Below, piece after piece: positions 8,916 through 18,099 of a stretch of 64,000 nucleotides of DNA. Source of the DNA: Aeromicrobium sp. (GTDB taxonomy: Bacteria > Actinomycetota > Actinomycetes > Propionibacteriales > Nocardioidaceae). The notes beneath the pieces are model-generated. The model was not told where the DNA came from and searched no databases. It was given only the letters and a program-made list of their open reading frames with translations. The stretch is from contig NZ_JAGLCD010000007.1 of NCBI RefSeq assembly GCF_023146395.1, positions 1-64,000 on the forward strand, written 5' to 3'. The stretch's first letter is position 1; each line of letters opens with the position of its first letter. A program made the position numbers and the translations under genes.

Positions 8916-9909
8916 GCCCCAGGGCCGCCCGGGCGACGCGGGTGTCGTCGGCGAAGAAGCCGTCGACGCCCGCGTCGATGAACACCCGGTACTCGGCCAG
9001 CGCGTCGCCGGGCGCCGCCTTGTCGTCACCGAGCCGGAAGTCGGCCGGCAGGAAGTTGTTCTCGCTGCGCATCGTCCAGATGTGCACCTGGAGTCCCACG
9101 CGGTGCGCGGCGTCGACGAGCCCCGTCTCCCCCGTCAGCCAGTGCCCCGTCCGCCGGCCGACCACGAGGCTCTTGTTCGGGCCGATCACGTCGGCGTAGG
9201 TCGCGATGTCGGCCAGGGCCTCCGGCGTCGTCAGGTCGTCGTAGGTGCGGGGGTCCCTCGCCTCGATGAAGTCCCAGGGCGCGCCCTTGCGATCGAGCAG
9301 CTGGGTCAGGGGCAGCGGGGTACGGGGGCGCAGGGCGCGCAGGTTGCGCGTCTCGAAGGACTGGATCACGACCGGGACCGGCGCGTCCAGGCGGTTGAGG
9401 TCGCGCCGCTCCAACGTCGCGACGACCCGGTCGTCGAGGTCGAGCCCGAGGCCCCGGAAGTAGGTGGAGTGCTTGATCTCGAGGCACACCCCGACTCGGC
9501 GGTCCGCCGCCGCGGCGATGTCGAGCACGTCGTCGAAGGTCAGGATCTCTGCCGAGAGCCCGATGTTCTGCGGTCGCAGCTGCGGCAGCCGCTCCCGGGT
9601 CCGCAGGGTCCTGAGCTCGGCGAGCGTGAAGTCCTCGGTGAACCACCCCGCTCGGGGGATGCCGTCGACGAACTTCGCCGTCTTGCGGTGCGCGAACTCG
9701 GGTCGATCGGCGACATCGGTCGTGTCACCGATCTCGTTCTCGTGCCGCACCACGAGATGACCGTCGGCCGTGCAGACCAGGTCGGGCTCGATGAAGTCGG
9801 CCCCCCACGCGATCGCGAGCTCGTAGGACGCCCGGGAGTGCTCGAGCCGGCACACGGGAACACCGCGATGACCGATCACGATCGGTCGACTCACGATCGG
9901 CCGGGCCAC
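8899..9909 (-). CDS. Glycerophosphodiester phosphodiesterase
   Basis: A 336-aa GDPD-family enzyme that hydrolyses glycerophosphodiesters (from phospholipid turnover) to glycerol-3-phosphate and an alcohol. The TIM-barrel signature is intact: VIGHRGVPV at the N-terminus with the catalytic His, FIEPDLVCTADGHLVVRHE with the metal-binding Glu/Asp and second His, and a late Glu in VCLEIKHSTY. No signal peptide or lipobox is present, so it should act in the cytoplasm, unlike periplasmic GlpQ. It is convergent with the small membrane protein gene (17-bp overlap) and 27 bp downstream of the gamma-glutamyltransferase-like gene on the same strand. Confidence 0.93.
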   Translation of the reverse strand: MARPIVSRPIVIGHRGVPVCRLEHSRASYELAIAWGADFIEPDLVCTADGHLVVRHENEIGDTTDVADRPEFAHRKTAKFVDGIPRAGWFTEDFTLAELRTLRTRERLPQLRPQNIGLSAEILTFDDVLDIAAAADRRVGVCLEIKHSTYFRGLGLDLDDRVVATLERRDLNRLDAPVPVVIQSFETRNLRALRPRTPLPLTQLLDRKGAPWDFIEARDPRTYDDLTTPEALADIATYADVIGPNKSLVVGRRTGHWLTGETGLVDAAHRVGLQVHIWTMRSENNFLPADFRLGDDKAAPGDALAEYRVFIDAGVDGFFADDTRVARAALGLTTSA

Positions 9910-9936
9910 GATCCCATCATGCCACCGCGCAGGGCG

Positions 9937-11436
9937 TCAGCGGTCGAGACGGACCAGTCGCACGGCGCCGTCGCGCCGCGGGTCGGCGGCCGCGACGAGG
10001 TGACCGTCGGGCCGGCGCAGCGTCGCGGCCACACCGCCGAAGTACATCGAGGGCTCGGTCTCGACTTTGACCTCCTCGGTCGGGCGGCCGGCGCGGTGCA
10101 CGTGCACCCGGGGGTGGTTGACCGCGGCCTGGAGCCCCAGGCCGCCGTTCACGAATCCCGCGACGGCCTGGACGATCGCGGTCGTGATGCGGTCGGCGCC
10201 CGGTGAACCGATCGCCAGGGTCGTGCCGTCGTCGCGCCGGCCCACGGTGGGCGCCATGTTCGAGAGCAGGCGCGTGCCCGGGGCCAGACCGTGCAGACCC
10301 CTGGGGTTCAGCTCCTGCTCGCCGAGGCAGTTGTTGAGCCAGATCCCCGTTCCCGCCGCGATCATGCCGGAGCTGTAGCCGGACGAGACCGTCACGGCGC
10401 AGGCCAGACCCGCGGCGTCGGTGGTCGACACGTGCGCCGTGGACCCGGACTCCAGCGCCGCGAGCCCGCCGGTGTCGACCTGCGCCAGCAACGTCGCCGC
10501 CTCGGCCGCGAGGTCGGCCGCACCTTCGAGTCGGTCCAGCCTCGCGGCGAGCACCGCGCGCTGGACGCGCACCACGTGATCGACGTCGGCCTGGCTCCAG
10601 CGCAGGTCGGTCAGCGGGCTCCGCGGGTGACCGTCGAGCAGGGCCAGCATCGCGGCGACGCATACCCCGCCCACCGCGGGCGGAGGATTGGTGCCGAAGG
10701 TCCAGTCCCCCAGGCGGGAGGCGAGCGAGGCACGCACGACCGGCCGGTACGCCGCGAGATCGGCCGCACCGAGGAGACCGCCGCGGTCGAGGACGTCGGC
10801 GCTGATCGCGCGCGCCAGGTCGCCTTCGTGCATCGCCCGGGGACCTTCGGCGGCGATGATCTCGAGCGTCGCCGCGAGGTCGGGCACCACGACGGCCCCG
10901 GTCGTGATCTCGCCGTCGGCGTCGTGCACGATCGCCCGGCTCGCGGCGTCCCAGCCGAAGATCGACTCGTGCACGTACTCCAGGTAGTACCGCGACGCGG
11001 CGCTGAGCCGGAAGCCCGACCGGGCCACGTCGATCGCCGGCCGCACGAGCTCGGCCCACGGCAGCGAGCCCCAGCGCGCGTGCGTCTGGCCGAGCGCGGC
11101 GACCGACCCGTGGGTCGCGACCGCCCCGGGACCGACCGTGATCGTGACGCCACCGCCGTAGCCCGTGTCGACGTCCCACGTGCCGCCACCGAGCTCGGTC
11201 GTGTCACGGCCCGGCATGTCCATCCAGCCGTCGATCGTGACGGGTGCAGAGCCGTCGCCCGGCTGCACCGTGACGAAGCCGCCCGAGCTCAGCGAGACCA
11301 GACCCACCTCGTTGACCATCGTCACCAGCACCGCGGCGATCGCGGCGTCGACCGCGTTGCCGCCCGCCCGGGCGATCTGCTCCCCCGCGTCGGCGGCGAC
11401 CTCGCTCGGTGCGGCGATCGCGACGTCGGTACTCAC
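9937..11436 (-). CDS. Gamma-glutamyltransferase-family protein (short form)
   Basis: A 499-aa member of the Ntn-hydrolase gamma-glutamyltransferase family. Such enzymes are translated as one chain and cleave themselves before a Thr that becomes the nucleophile; the likely site here is the Thr in GSTAHVSTTDAAG, equivalent to TTH in GGT. The N-terminal part has IARAGGNAVDAAIAAVL and GWMDMPGR, and the small-subunit part keeps NNCLGEQELNPRG and the SMAPT-like SNMAPTV box. It is shorter than classical GGT (about 560-580 aa), and I see no signal peptide, so a cytoplasmic hydrolase is more likely than a periplasmic glutathione enzyme. Substrate unknown. Confidence 0.82.
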   Translation of the reverse strand: MSTDVAIAAPSEVAADAGEQIARAGGNAVDAAIAAVLVTMVNEVGLVSLSSGGFVTVQPGDGSAPVTIDGWMDMPGRDTTELGGGTWDVDTGYGGGVTITVGPGAVATHGSVAALGQTHARWGSLPWAELVRPAIDVARSGFRLSAASRYYLEYVHESIFGWDAASRAIVHDADGEITTGAVVVPDLAATLEIIAAEGPRAMHEGDLARAISADVLDRGGLLGAADLAAYRPVVRASLASRLGDWTFGTNPPPAVGGVCVAAMLALLDGHPRSPLTDLRWSQADVDHVVRVQRAVLAARLDRLEGAADLAAEAATLLAQVDTGGLAALESGSTAHVSTTDAAGLACAVTVSSGYSSGMIAAGTGIWLNNCLGEQELNPRGLHGLAPGTRLLSNMAPTVGRRDDGTTLAIGSPGADRITTAIVQAVAGFVNGGLGLQAAVNHPRVHVHRAGRPTEEVKVETEPSMYFGGVAATLRRPDGHLVAAADPRRDGAVRLVRLDR

Positions 11437-11489
11437 GGTCGGGGGCTCACGGTTTGGGGCTCACGGCACGAGCCCCCAGACGCGCTGGC

Positions 11490-13097
<1,608 letters not shown>

Positions 13098-13168
13098 ACC
13101 GGCGATCCTAGCGGCCGAAAAACTTCTCGAGACCCCGCGTAACCCCCTGCTCCGCCCCTCGTTGTTTG

Positions 13169-13347
13169 GAGTGGATCTGACACATTCTCCCTCCCGTCAG
13201 ATCCACTCGTGCCCGCTCCTCGTGGCACAACAGGGCCCGGTCACTTTCTCCCTCCCGACCGGGCTCTGTGCTTTGCAGGAGCCGCACCGCGAAAAAGTTG
13301 GTCCGCTCCCGCAGCAGGTCTCTCCCGACCAGCCGCGGGGGCGGACC
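13169..13347. repeat. Three tandem hairpins, two with a shared conserved loop
   Basis: In the 358-bp gap between the GMC oxidase stop and guaA start. Hairpin 1 (13169-13208) has a perfect 13-bp stem and the 14-nt loop ACATTCTCCCTCCC. Hairpin 2 (13230-13269) has a different 13-bp stem (one G-T pair) and the loop ACTTTCTCCCTCCC, 13 of 14 identical. Hairpin 3 (13300-13347) has a 21-bp stem with two mismatches and a 6-nt loop TCTCCC. On the minus strand, the sense of both neighbouring genes, the loops read GGGAGGGAGAAWGT. Conserved loops on unrelated stems suggest that structure plus loop matter, perhaps in an RNA leader of guaA. The first hairpin begins 72 bp upstream of guaA. A small minus-strand open frame through the region does not look like a gene. 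Confidence 0.7.
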
Positions 13348-13366
13348 GCTCGCCTTCCCCATGTGT

Positions 13367-13435
13367 CCGCCAGATGTGCGCGCAAACGGGGCTCAGAAGT
13401 GACTCCTGGGCTGCGTCTGCGCGCACATCTGGCGG
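13367..13435. terminator. Palindrome TGTGCGCGCA, copy 1, after the GMC oxidase gene
   Basis: A perfect 18-bp inverted repeat, CCGCCAGATGTGCGCGCA at 13367-13384 against its complement at 13418-13435, with a 33-nt loop. It starts 21 bp past the stop of the minus-strand GMC oxidase gene and could end its transcription. The arm core CCAGATGTGCGCGCA recurs at 55601-55663 and, with one arm degraded, at 56701-56751, so it is one copy of a dispersed element. Confidence 0.75.
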
Positions 13436-13455
13436 GCTATCGCGCCCGCGCGACG

Positions 13456-15177
13456 CTAGTTGACGATGGGCAGGCGCAGGGCGCCCGGAGCGTCGTCGGG
13501 CACGACGGGGTTCTTGGGCGCGACGGGCTCGAGGCGGCGATAGCCCTCGGTCACGCCGGGTCGCGTGTCGGTCTCGCCCTTGTTGGGCCAGAACGACATC
13601 GCCCGCTCCGCCTGGGCCGTGATCGTGAGCGACGGGTTGACCCCGAGGTTGGCCGTGATGGCCGAGCCGTCCACGACGTGAAGACCCTCGTGGCCGTAGA
13701 GCCGGTGGTACGGGTCGATGACCCCCGTCTCGGTGCTGTCACCGATGCAGGCACCGCCCATGAAGTGGGCGGTCAGCGGCACGTTGAACGGCTCGCCGAT
13801 CGTGCCGCCGGCCGTGCCCGGCATGTGGTGCGCCATGCGCTGCACCGCTTCGTGCCCCTCGGGGATGAACGACGGGTTGGGGGCTCCGTGGCCCTGGCGT
13901 GACGTCAGGCGCTTGCGCCCCAGGATGCCGCGCTTGGTGTACGTCGTGATCGAGTTGTCGTGCGTCTGCATGACCAGGGCGATGACGGTGCGCTCCGACC
14001 AGTGCCGCAGGTCGTAGAGCTTGAACAGATTGCGCTTCTGGTTCCACATCTCGCGCAGCCAGACCCGCCAGCGGGCCTTCGGGCCGCTGCCGTCGGTGAG
14101 CACGGTCTGCATCAGCGACATCGCGTTCGAGCCCCGACCGTAGCGGACGGGCTCGATGTGCGTGTGCTCGTTGGGGTGGAACGACGAGGTGATCGCCACG
14201 CCCTCGCTGTAGTCGATGTCCTTGCCGTCCGAGATCGCGCCCAGGAGCGCCTCGGAGTTGGTGCGGGTCAGCAGGCCGAGCCGCTGCGAGACGTGCGGGA
14301 GGTCGCCGGAGTCGCGCATCTTGTGCAGGAGCTTCTGGGTGCCCATCGTGCTGGCGGCGAAGACGACCTGGCGGGCCCGCAGCGTGCGGTGCGGTCGGAA
14401 GCGCTTGTTGGTGCGCCGCGTCTCGACCTCGTAGCCCCCACCACCGGCGAGGGGCCGGACGGCCGTGACCGTCGTGAGCGCGTGGACCTCCGCGCCGTTC
14501 TGCTCGGCCAGGTAGAGGTAGTTCTTGACGAGCGTGTTCTTGGCGTTGTGCCGGCACCCGGTCATGCACTCGCCGCAGTTGATGCAGGCCTTGCGATCAG
14601 GCCCTGCGCCGCCGAAGTACGGGTCGCCCATCTCGGCACCCTGCTCGTCACCGAACAGCACGCCGACCGGCGTGTGGTGGAACGTGCCCTCGACGCCCAT
14701 CTCGGTGGCGACCTGCTTGATCAGCCGGTCGGCCTCGGTCTCGTAGGGATAGATGCTCACGCCGAGCATGCGCTTGGCCTGGTTATAGTACGGCGCCAGC
14801 TCGGCGCGCCAGTCAGTGATGTGGCCCCACGCCGGATCCTTGTAGAACGGGTCGAGCGGCTCGTACAGCGTGTTGGCGTAGACCAGCGAACCACCGCCGA
14901 CCCCGGCGCCCGACAGGATCAGGACGTCCTTGAGCTTGTCGATGCGCTGGATGCCGTAGCACCCGAGCTGCGGCATCCAGAGGAACTTGCGCAGGCGCCA
15001 GGAGCTCTTCGCGAAGTCGTCGTCCTCGAACCGCTTGCCGGCCTCCAGGACCGCGACCTTGTAGCCCTTCTCGGTCAGGCGCAGCGCCGAGACGCTGCCA
15101 CCGAAGCCCGAGCCGATCACGATGACGTCGTAGTCGACGTCCGCGCCCTCGTCGGATTCCAGGATCTGGTCAGTCAT
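13456..15177 (-). CDS. GMC oxidoreductase (cholesterol oxidase-like)
   Basis: A 573-aa FAD-dependent GMC-family oxidoreductase. The FAD-binding Rossmann motif IVIGSGFGGSVSALRLTEKG is at residues 19-38, followed by SGAGVGGGSLVYAN, and the C-terminal FAD box VVDGSAITANLGVNPSLT. Around residue 200 a Cys-rich stretch ACINCGECMTGC has ferredoxin-like spacing, as seen in the ChoD-like branch. ChoD-like proteins oxidise 3-beta-hydroxysteroids, but the substrate cannot be told here. No signal peptide is seen, so the protein is cytoplasmic. It is 13 bp downstream of an aldehyde dehydrogenase gene on the same strand, so the pair probably form an operon that oxidises an alcohol and an aldehyde. The gene's place near guaB3 matches the choD position in Mycobacterium. 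Confidence 0.9.
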   Translation of the reverse strand: MTDQILESDEGADVDYDVIVIGSGFGGSVSALRLTEKGYKVAVLEAGKRFEDDDFAKSSWRLRKFLWMPQLGCYGIQRIDKLKDVLILSGAGVGGGSLVYANTLYEPLDPFYKDPAWGHITDWRAELAPYYNQAKRMLGVSIYPYETEADRLIKQVATEMGVEGTFHHTPVGVLFGDEQGAEMGDPYFGGAGPDRKACINCGECMTGCRHNAKNTLVKNYLYLAEQNGAEVHALTTVTAVRPLAGGGGYEVETRRTNKRFRPHRTLRARQVVFAASTMGTQKLLHKMRDSGDLPHVSQRLGLLTRTNSEALLGAISDGKDIDYSEGVAITSSFHPNEHTHIEPVRYGRGSNAMSLMQTVLTDGSGPKARWRVWLREMWNQKRNLFKLYDLRHWSERTVIALVMQTHDNSITTYTKRGILGRKRLTSRQGHGAPNPSFIPEGHEAVQRMAHHMPGTAGGTIGEPFNVPLTAHFMGGACIGDSTETGVIDPYHRLYGHEGLHVVDGSAITANLGVNPSLTITAQAERAMSFWPNKGETDTRPGVTEGYRRLEPVAPKNPVVPDDAPGALRLPIVN

Positions 15178-15190
15178 GCGGCTCTCCTTC

Positions 15191-16792
15191 TCAGCGGCGG
15201 ACGGTCGTGCGGCGCAGGACGCGCAGCAGGAACGTCAGGACGGCAGCGTACGGCTTGGCGGGGACCGCGGCAGGGCCCGCGACGGGCAGGAGGCGCTGGA
15301 CGCCGACCGACTGGGTCTCGGTGTACCGGTAGTAGCCCTCCTCGCCCTGGCGACGGCCCGTGCCCGAGGTCCGCATGCCCCCCATGGGCGCGTCGACGCT
15401 GCCGAACGTGGCGCCGAAGCCCTCGTTGACGTTGACCGTGCCGGCCTTGATCCGCGGCGCGAGGGCGCGGGCCAGGCCCACGGGTCCGAAGATCGAGGCG
15501 TTGAGCCCGTACTCCCCGGCGTTGGCGAGCGCGACGGCCTCGTCGACGTCCGCGAAGCGGTAGAGCGAGACCAGCGGGCCGAAGGTCTCCTCCGCGAAGC
15601 ACTCGGCCGCCTCGGTGACGTCCTCCAGCACCGTGGGCTCGAAGAAGTATGGACCGAGGTCGGGCCGGGCCCGTCCGCCCGCGAGGACCGTGGCGCCGTT
15701 GGCCACGGCGTCGTCGACGTGCTTGGTGACGGTCTCGAGCTGGCTGGCCGAGACCAGCGAGCCCATGTCGACGTCCCAGTCGAGCGAGGCCCCGAGGCTC
15801 ATGGCGCGGACGCGGCGCACGAACGCGTCGCGGAAGTCGTCGTACAACGAGTCGTGCACGTAGAGCCGCTCGATCGAGACGCACAGCTGGCCGGCCGACG
15901 AGAAGCAGGCCCCGACCGCGCCCTCGGCCGCCTTCTCGACGTCGGCGCCGGGGAGCACGATCATGGGGTTCTTGCCGCCGAGCTCGAGGGAGTAGCCGAT
16001 GAGCCGCTCCGCGGCGAGCTTGGCGATGCCCGTGCCGGTCGCGGTCGATCCCGTGAAGCAGATGTAGTCGGCCTGCTGCACGATCGCCGTGCCGACGACG
16101 GAGCCCGCACCGCTGACCATCTGCCAGACGTCGGCCGGGACGCCGGCCTTGCGCAGCAGCTCCAGGGCGGCGAGCGCGGTCAAGGGGCTCTGGCTGTCGG
16201 GCTTCTGGACGACGACGTTGCCGGCCGCGATCGCGGGCAGACCGTCGGCCAGGGCCATCGTGAGGGGGTAGTTCCAGGGGCTGATGATGCCCACGACGCC
16301 CTTCGGCACGTGGTGGACCGTGATCTGGGTCAGGAACGGGAACACGCCGACGCCACGTCGCGATCCGGCCAGGTAGCGCAGGCGCCGGCCGTAGTAGCGG
16401 GCCGTGAGCGCCAGGTGGAGGACCTCGTCGTAGGCGTGCTTGCGGGTCTTGCCCGACTCGAGCTGGATCAGGTCCATCAGCTCGTTCTGGTGGGCGAGCA
16501 CGAGATCGTGCAGGCGCAGCAGCATGCCGGCCCGGTCGCGCACCGAGGTCGAGGCCCAGCGGGGCTGGATCGCGCGAGCGGCGTCGAAGGCGTCGTCGAC
16601 GTCGCTCGGACTCGAGACCGGCACCTCGGCGAGCGCCTCGCCCGTGAAGGGGGTCGACGTCGTGCGGACCTCGCCCGTCGTGCTGCGGATCAGGGAGGTC
16701 AGCTCGGCCGCCCGGGCCGCGCTGACCGGCGCGTCCACGCGGGCGTCGGAGACACTGGGGCGAACAGACGTGGTCGACATGGGGGCGAGCAT
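15191..16792 (-). CDS. Succinate-semialdehyde dehydrogenase (NADP+-type ALDH)
   Basis: A 533-aa aldehyde dehydrogenase of the GabD2/SSADH kind. Catalytic residues are clear: Glu270 in LELGGKNPM and Cys304 in SSAGQLCVSIERLYVHD; the cofactor motif FTGSTATGTGIA precedes them at about 246. The oxyanion Asn is in SPWNYPLTMAL. It would oxidise succinate semialdehyde (or another aldehyde) to the acid. Start is taken at ATG 16792; an ATG five codons later (16777, before STTSVRP) is equally possible. It is transcribed into the GMC oxidase gene (13-bp gap), which suggests a joint role in a degradation pathway; substrate assignment by family only. Confidence 0.9.
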   Translation of the reverse strand: MLAPMSTTSVRPSVSDARVDAPVSAARAAELTSLIRSTTGEVRTTSTPFTGEALAEVPVSSPSDVDDAFDAARAIQPRWASTSVRDRAGMLLRLHDLVLAHQNELMDLIQLESGKTRKHAYDEVLHLALTARYYGRRLRYLAGSRRGVGVFPFLTQITVHHVPKGVVGIISPWNYPLTMALADGLPAIAAGNVVVQKPDSQSPLTALAALELLRKAGVPADVWQMVSGAGSVVGTAIVQQADYICFTGSTATGTGIAKLAAERLIGYSLELGGKNPMIVLPGADVEKAAEGAVGACFSSAGQLCVSIERLYVHDSLYDDFRDAFVRRVRAMSLGASLDWDVDMGSLVSASQLETVTKHVDDAVANGATVLAGGRARPDLGPYFFEPTVLEDVTEAAECFAEETFGPLVSLYRFADVDEAVALANAGEYGLNASIFGPVGLARALAPRIKAGTVNVNEGFGATFGSVDAPMGGMRTSGTGRRQGEEGYYRYTETQSVGVQRLLPVAGPAAVPAKPYAAVLTFLLRVLRRTTVRR

Positions 16793-16858
16793 ACCGCCGG
16801 TATGTGAACCGTGCCACCGTCGCAGGTCAGGTGCGGTGCCGGGTCGCCCGTCGACCCC

Positions 16859-17629
16859 TCAGAGCCGCACGCTCCGCGCCGGGCCGAGGGCCCGCCGTTC
16901 CGCCAGCATGGGATGAGCCGCGCGGGTCGCCGCGACGAGATCCAGCTCGAGATCGGCGATCACGACCCCCTGCTCGCCGTCGGGCACCGCCACCAGGGTG
17001 CGTCCCTCCGGGTCGTGGATCGCGGCTCCTCCGCAGAACTCGCCCTCGCCGCACGGTCCCACGAGGGCGCCGACCGCCACGAAGAAGCCGTTGTCGAGCG
17101 CTCGAGCGCGGGTGTAGAGGTCGCGTCGGTGCTCGCTGCCGGCGTAGTAGGCGATCGAGGCGGCGTAGAGCACGGCTCCCGCGTCGGCGGCAGCTCGGCC
17201 GTGCTCGGGAAAGCAGGTGTCGTAGCAGGTGGCCAGGGCGATCCGGTCCCCTGCGAGGTCCAGGACGGTGCCCGCCTCGCCGGCCGCGAAGCACTCCTGC
17301 TCCCCACCCGAGAGGTGCTGCTTGTCGTAGACCCGCTGCGGCGCGGTCCCGCCGAATGCGAGGGTCGTCAGGGTCGGCCGCTCGGCGCCCGCGATGGCCG
17401 CGCCCGCGAGCACGACAGCTCCCGCTGCGGCGGCGGCCTCCTGCAACGGGGCGAGGCACGGATCGTCCAGCGCGATGACCGCCGGCGGGAGCGTGTAACC
17501 GGTCAGGAAGAGCTCCGGCAGCACCAGGAGCGACGCCCCGTCGGCCCGGGACACGGCGTCGACCGCGGTCGCGACATTGGCTGCCACGTCCCCCGGGACG
17601 GAGGTCAGCTGCGCCACCGCGACCCTCAC
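16859..17629 (-). CDS. Carbon-nitrogen hydrolase (nitrilase superfamily)
   Basis: A 256-aa cytoplasmic amidohydrolase. The nitrilase catalytic set is visible: Glu39 in LVLPELFLTGY, Lys103 in VYDKQHLSGGE and Cys135 in LATCYDTCFPE. Members hydrolyse amides, N-carbamoyl compounds or omega-amides such as alpha-ketoglutaramate; the exact substrate cannot be read from the sequence. Its ATG overlaps the stop of the GNAT gene by 4 bp, and that gene overlaps guaB3, so it is the last gene of a coupled three-gene operon. Confidence 0.92.
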   Translation of the reverse strand: MRVAVAQLTSVPGDVAANVATAVDAVSRADGASLLVLPELFLTGYTLPPAVIALDDPCLAPLQEAAAAAGAVVLAGAAIAGAERPTLTTLAFGGTAPQRVYDKQHLSGGEQECFAAGEAGTVLDLAGDRIALATCYDTCFPEHGRAAADAGAVLYAASIAYYAGSEHRRDLYTRARALDNGFFVAVGALVGPCGEGEFCGGAAIHDPEGRTLVAVPDGEQGVVIADLELDLVAATRAAHPMLAERRALGPARSVRL

Positions 17630-18099
17630 GGTGCGCGGTCCGCAGCGAGATGCTTCGCGAAGCAGACCGAGTCGGGCACCGACAGGTAGGGCTCGAACAC
17701 CGGCACCTCCGTGTATCCGCTCGCCCGGTACAGAGCCAGCGCCGACTCCTGGCGCGACCCCGTGTGCAGGAGCAGGCGCGGGGCGCCGGCGTGCCGCGCC
17801 CGCTCCTCCAGGTTCTCCAGCAACAGCCGACCCAGGCCCCGACCGCGTCCTGCGGGCGGGACGTACATCCGCTTGACCTCGAGATCCGGTCCGAGCCGGC
17901 GCAGCGCTCCCGTGCCCACCGGCAGGTCTCCCTGCCGCGCGAGCAGCGTCACGACGACCGAGCCCGGGTCGATGTCCTCGGCCGGTGACGCATGCCGGGG
18001 CCGCCCGTACAGGGCCGCCATCTCCTCACCCATGGCCTGACGCATCCGCTGCACGACAGGGTCGTCCACGGCCACCTCGACCAGGGCGACCGGGATCAC
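17626..18099 (-). CDS. GNAT-family N-acetyltransferase
   Basis: A 157-aa acetyltransferase. I take the GTG at 18099, which overlaps the guaB3 stop (GTGA); the open frame further upstream is only the shadow of guaB3. The acetyl-CoA binding motif A reads VKRMYVPPAGRGRGLGRLLLENL, with the R/QxxGxG/A core GRGRGLG, and motif B LLLHTGSRQESALALYRASGYTEV is typical of the family. Substrate unknown. Tight coupling on both sides links it to GuaB3 and the nitrilase, but no pathway linking them is evident. Confidence 0.9.
   Translation of the reverse strand: MIPVALVEVAVDDPVVQRMRQAMGEEMAALYGRPRHASPAEDIDPGSVVVTLLARQGDLPVGTGALRRLGPDLEVKRMYVPPAGRGRGLGRLLLENLEERARHAGAPRLLLHTGSRQESALALYRASGYTEVPVFEPYLSVPDSVCFAKHLAADRAP

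Noticed and set aside
13108-13362. An 84-codon minus-strand frame through the hairpins upstream of guaA
   Set aside because: The region is built from hairpins; the translation has no family features and the stems explain the sequence better than coding.
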